A stretch of 22,939 nucleotides of DNA from Zygnema cylindricum. Lineage: Eukaryota; Streptophyta; Zygnematophyceae; Zygnematales; Zygnemataceae. Positions within the stretch are counted from its first letter, which is position 1. Every line of letters starts with the position of its first letter. Both the position numbers and the translations under genes were made by a program. Positions 20,610 to 22,939 of the stretch are shown here, one piece after another. Location: NCBI GenBank assembly GCA_037447655.1, contig JBBHKE010002038.1, positions 1 to 22,939 on the forward strand. Reading direction: 5' to 3'. The notes beneath the pieces are model-generated. The model was given only the letters and a program-made list of their open reading frames with translations, had not been told where the DNA came from and ran no database searches.

Positions 20610-22795
20610 GCTTTTGAAAACCTTCATTAGTGTGGATGACAAAAGCCTGAAAAAAAATAATAATCACTTAAATGTACGCAGATGATGACTATATTTTTGT
20701 AGAAACGTATTACTTAATTAATTGATTAATTACTGTACTTAATTATGTATGGCCTAATTAATGTTCTCTTGATCATAATTTTTTTTTAAGCTTTTGCTTT
20801 TTTTTTTTGGTTTCTGCAGTTGCCCGAGCTTCTGCTGACGTCATTGAGGCTCTGGTGGAGGTGAGGATTATGGATTTTCTTTTCTTTCTTTTAACGATTC
20901 ATAATATAATTCTTTCAATAATTCTGAAAACAATCCATCCAATTTTAAATTTTACCTGTTAATTCAATCCATAAAACAATCCATAAAATGAGCCATAAAG
21001 TAGTTTATAAAACAATTCGTAAAATTAATCCATAAAATGATCTATAAAATAATCCATGCAATCATTTTTAAAAGTAACCTATCAGATAATTCGTAAATTA
21101 CTGCATAAAATAATCCATAAATCCATAAATTTATCCATAAATCCATATTTTTATCCATGAATCATACATTAATTCATTCAATAATCCATAAATCGATAAT
21201 ATCAATGGAGTAATCCATAAAATAGTTTATAAAATGATGTGTTTATTTATTTAATAATTTATAGCCTTGAAACTTTACTCTTTTTAATAATGATTATTGC
21301 TTTTACTATTCAAATCAGCTTTTCATAAAAAAAACAAAAAATGTGGATTATAATTTTAATTTAGTCCTTATCAGTTTATTTTCCGATAAAAAAAAGGGTC
21401 TTTTTTTATCAGTAAGATATATGTAATATTACTATTCTGACCTTTTTATTTTTTCTTTCAAGTAGATATGGAAACTGTCACTATTTTTATTTCCGACTAT
21501 TTTGACTAGTTTTACTATTTTTTATTTTTTTCATTTTTTTTACTCTATTTAACATGTAGGAGCCAAGAATGCTAATTTTTTTATTATCTAACTTTTTATA
21601 TATTTCCTTTAGCCGCTTTCGGAGGAGAGGAAGAAATGTGGTTAAAAAAGTGAGGAATTGAAGCAATCTTTTTAACTTTTTTTTTTTTTGCAGGTTTTGA
21701 CAGTAGAGGCGAAAAGCGGTCCAATTATTTGTTTTATTCGCGACATTCAACATGTTTTTGAAACAGAAATGGCCTCAAAATTTTGTCAAAAGATGAAAGA
21801 ATTAACCGGAAAAGTTTTTATCATCGGTTCAAATGTGACTTGCAAAAAATGCGAACACAAGGTGCGTAAATGGGTCTTATAAAATTGAAAATAAATATGT
21901 ATATATATGTATGTTTGTGTGTATGTATGTATGTATGTATGTATATGTGTATACATGTTTTTCTTTTTCTGTTTTTCTTAAGCGTTCTATCCGAAATGTG
22001 TCTTTTTAACTTAATTTAATTTAATTTATTTGTTTATTATTGTTGTTGTATTTTTTTTCTTTCAGAATGCTGAGGAGTTTATCGCTCAACTCTTTCCATC
22101 CTCCATTACCATAAAAGCTCCTTCGGTACGTTTTTTTTTTTTTTTTTTTTTTTTTTGAACTTTTTTTAATACTGAAGATTTAAAAATTAAAGTTAAAGTT
22201 GTTTAATAAACCCTAAAAGCTGTTCGATAATATGAAAACATGCCTTTTTATTTATTCCATTTTCTTCTTGTTTAATTATTTATCATTTTTTTTTGTTTTT
22301 TGCAGGATGAAACAGCTCTTGCAGCTTGGAATAAAGGGATGGAGGAAGACAAGAAAATTTTACGATCTTTGGAAAACCGAAAAGTTTTGAATATGGTAAG
22401 GGCTATTTTTTTTTTTTGTTAATTTTATTTATTTATTCCTTTTTTGTACGTTTTAACGTTCTGTTCCCACAAAATTTTTGTAAAGGTCGAAGCGTAAAAT
22501 TATATAATTTTTAATTTTTATGTATATATATACATATATTTATATATAAACATAGTTAGGAAACCTTTTTAATTGGACTAACTTGGCTGTTTTGACCTTT
22601 TTTCGATTCAGTGTTTATTTCCTTTTTATGTTTTTCTAAGTTTTAAAGGTGGTCAGTTCTTTTATTTTTGTTCCTCTTTTATTTATTTACTTATTTATTA
22701 TTGTTTTTATTTGTTATAGGTTATGCTCCAAAGTAATGTGGCTTGCTATGAAATGGAGAAAGTGGATCTCTCCTCTTACTCCCTCGACCCCACCC
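18433..22795 (+). CDS. DAA1-like plant AAA-ATPase, 5' part, partial
   Basis: Visible exons: 18433-18674, 20088-20182, 20820-20860, 21694-21861, 22066-22125, 22306-22395, 22720-22795; all have GT donors and AG acceptors. Exon 1 encodes 80 codons with a hydrophobic membrane segment at ~11-32 (VLVQCVAAVSLAAVAGAIFV), a basic linker and VTFTEFPYFL, matching the VTFDEFPYYLSE block at the N-terminus of the plant DAA1-like family. Exon 20088 encodes GSELYQEALAKGLASHYGAK, the family's degenerate P-loop-like block. Later exons give SGPIICFIRDIQH, GKVFIIGSNV, IAQLFPSSITIKAPS and LAAWNKGMEEDKKIL, the conserved region before the catalytic AAA domain. The canonical Walker A/B domain must lie beyond the window. 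Phases do not join between exon 1 and 20088, nor between 20182 and 20820, so exons are missing there. Function: presumed membrane-anchored ATPase; substrate unknown. Exon 20088-20182 is GC-rich, the later exons AT-rich. Confidence 0.82.
19221..19396 (+). repeat. Degenerate ~12-16-bp A-rich repeats
   Basis: Recurring TTGATAAAAAAT / TGACAAAAAATG variants spaced irregularly. They are similar in style, though not in sequence, to the CCATAAA array further down the same gene. Confidence 0.6.
19559..19599 (+). repeat. (CTC)n microsatellite
   Basis: About 13 uninterrupted CTC trinucleotides within the first AAA-gene interval. Confidence 0.95.
19741..19940 (+). repeat. Imperfect CT/CCCT pyrimidine tract
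   Basis: Two hundred bases of almost pure pyrimidine on the plus strand, mixing CT, CCT and CCCT units, about 150 bp upstream of the 20088 exon. Confidence 0.9.
20455..20605 (+). repeat. Pyrimidine tract ending in (CT)n
   Basis: CCCT/CT-rich sequence passes into a pure (CT)n run at about 20522-20604. It lies in the interval between exons 20182 and 20820, where a coding piece appears to be missing. Confidence 0.95.
20940..21240 (+). repeat. Degenerate CCATAAA repeat array in intron
   Basis: More than a dozen variants of AATCCATAAAAT recur at roughly 11-20-bp spacing within the 20861-21693 intron. Copies differ from one another (CCATAAAG, TTATAAAA, TCGTAAAT), showing an old or slippage-driven array. 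Confidence 0.8.
21897..21957 (+). repeat. (TATG)n microsatellite in intron
   Basis: Imperfect TATG/TGTA/TA repeats with five consecutive GTAT units, in the intron following exon 21694-21861. Confidence 0.88.
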
Positions 22796-22809
22796 GTAAG
22801 TTTCAAAAC

Positions 22810-22860
22810 CTTTATCTCTCTCCCCCTCTCTCTTTCTCCCCCTTCTCTCTCTCCCCCCCC

Positions 22861-22939
<79 letters not shown>
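22810..22939 (+). repeat. CT-rich tract and (CT)n at the window end
   Basis: A CT/CCCC tract passes into pure (CT)n from about 22863 to the last base. It lies in the intron after exon 22720-22795, so the AAA gene is cut inside an intron, consistent with a contig end at a microsatellite. Confidence 0.95.

Noticed and set aside
20359-20685. 108-codon frame as a possible AAA linker exon
   Set aside because: Mostly Ser-Leu from the CT run; no convincing splice sites and no similarity to the family linker.
20820-20860. Reading exon 20820-20860 as LPELLLTSLRLWWR in phase with exon 20182
   Set aside because: That frame runs into a stop (TGA) immediately after joining exon 21694; the ARASADVIEALVE frame joins correctly and fits the family.

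Overview
The window looks like nuclear DNA of a land plant or close streptophyte relative. Two independent genes point there. One is a class B heat-shock transcription factor, whose signatures are plant-specific. The other is the 5' part of a plant-type AAA-ATPase related to Arabidopsis DAA1 (At1g64110). GT-AG introns with T-rich 3' ends, very abundant CT microsatellites and degraded transposons fit a repeat-rich plant genome. A non-angiosperm lineage is suggested by the five-exon structure of the class B HSF and by a non-LTR retrotransposon with a restriction-like endonuclease. That is inference; the species cannot be fixed by eye.

Layout. 1-2600: pyrimidine-rich low-complexity DNA with a (CT)n tract and a degenerate ~35-bp minisatellite (1536-2297). 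2600-3586: leader of the HSF gene, holding a foldback element (2767-3264) whose left arm is split by about 280 bp. 3587-6300: the complete HSF class B gene, plus strand, 5 exons, 443 aa. 6301-6486: a 20-bp minisatellite starting at the stop codon. 6487-8100: no gene seen. About 8110-10600, minus strand: a decayed, 5'-truncated non-LTR retrotransposon (RT, CCHC knuckle, restriction-like endonuclease). 11054-13521: two related terminal-inverted-repeat elements sharing ~330-bp arms rich in GACGTC/GTAGAC motifs; the second is a 1.7-kb imperfect palindrome whose left arm carries a ~145-bp (AT)n tract. 13524-18170: AT-rich intergenic DNA with no gene found. 18433-22795 and beyond: 5' part of the AAA-ATPase gene on the plus strand. 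Seven exons are visible, with two places where an expected exon cannot be found. The window ends inside a (CT)n tract.

The two genes are unlinked in function. The HSF is a nuclear DNA-binding protein with a class B repressor-type motif; the AAA protein has an N-terminal membrane segment. Nothing here looks like an operon or gene cluster. The most unusual material is the foldback transposon family at 11.05-13.52 kb, the RLE-type retrotransposon, and the broken exon chain of the AAA gene.
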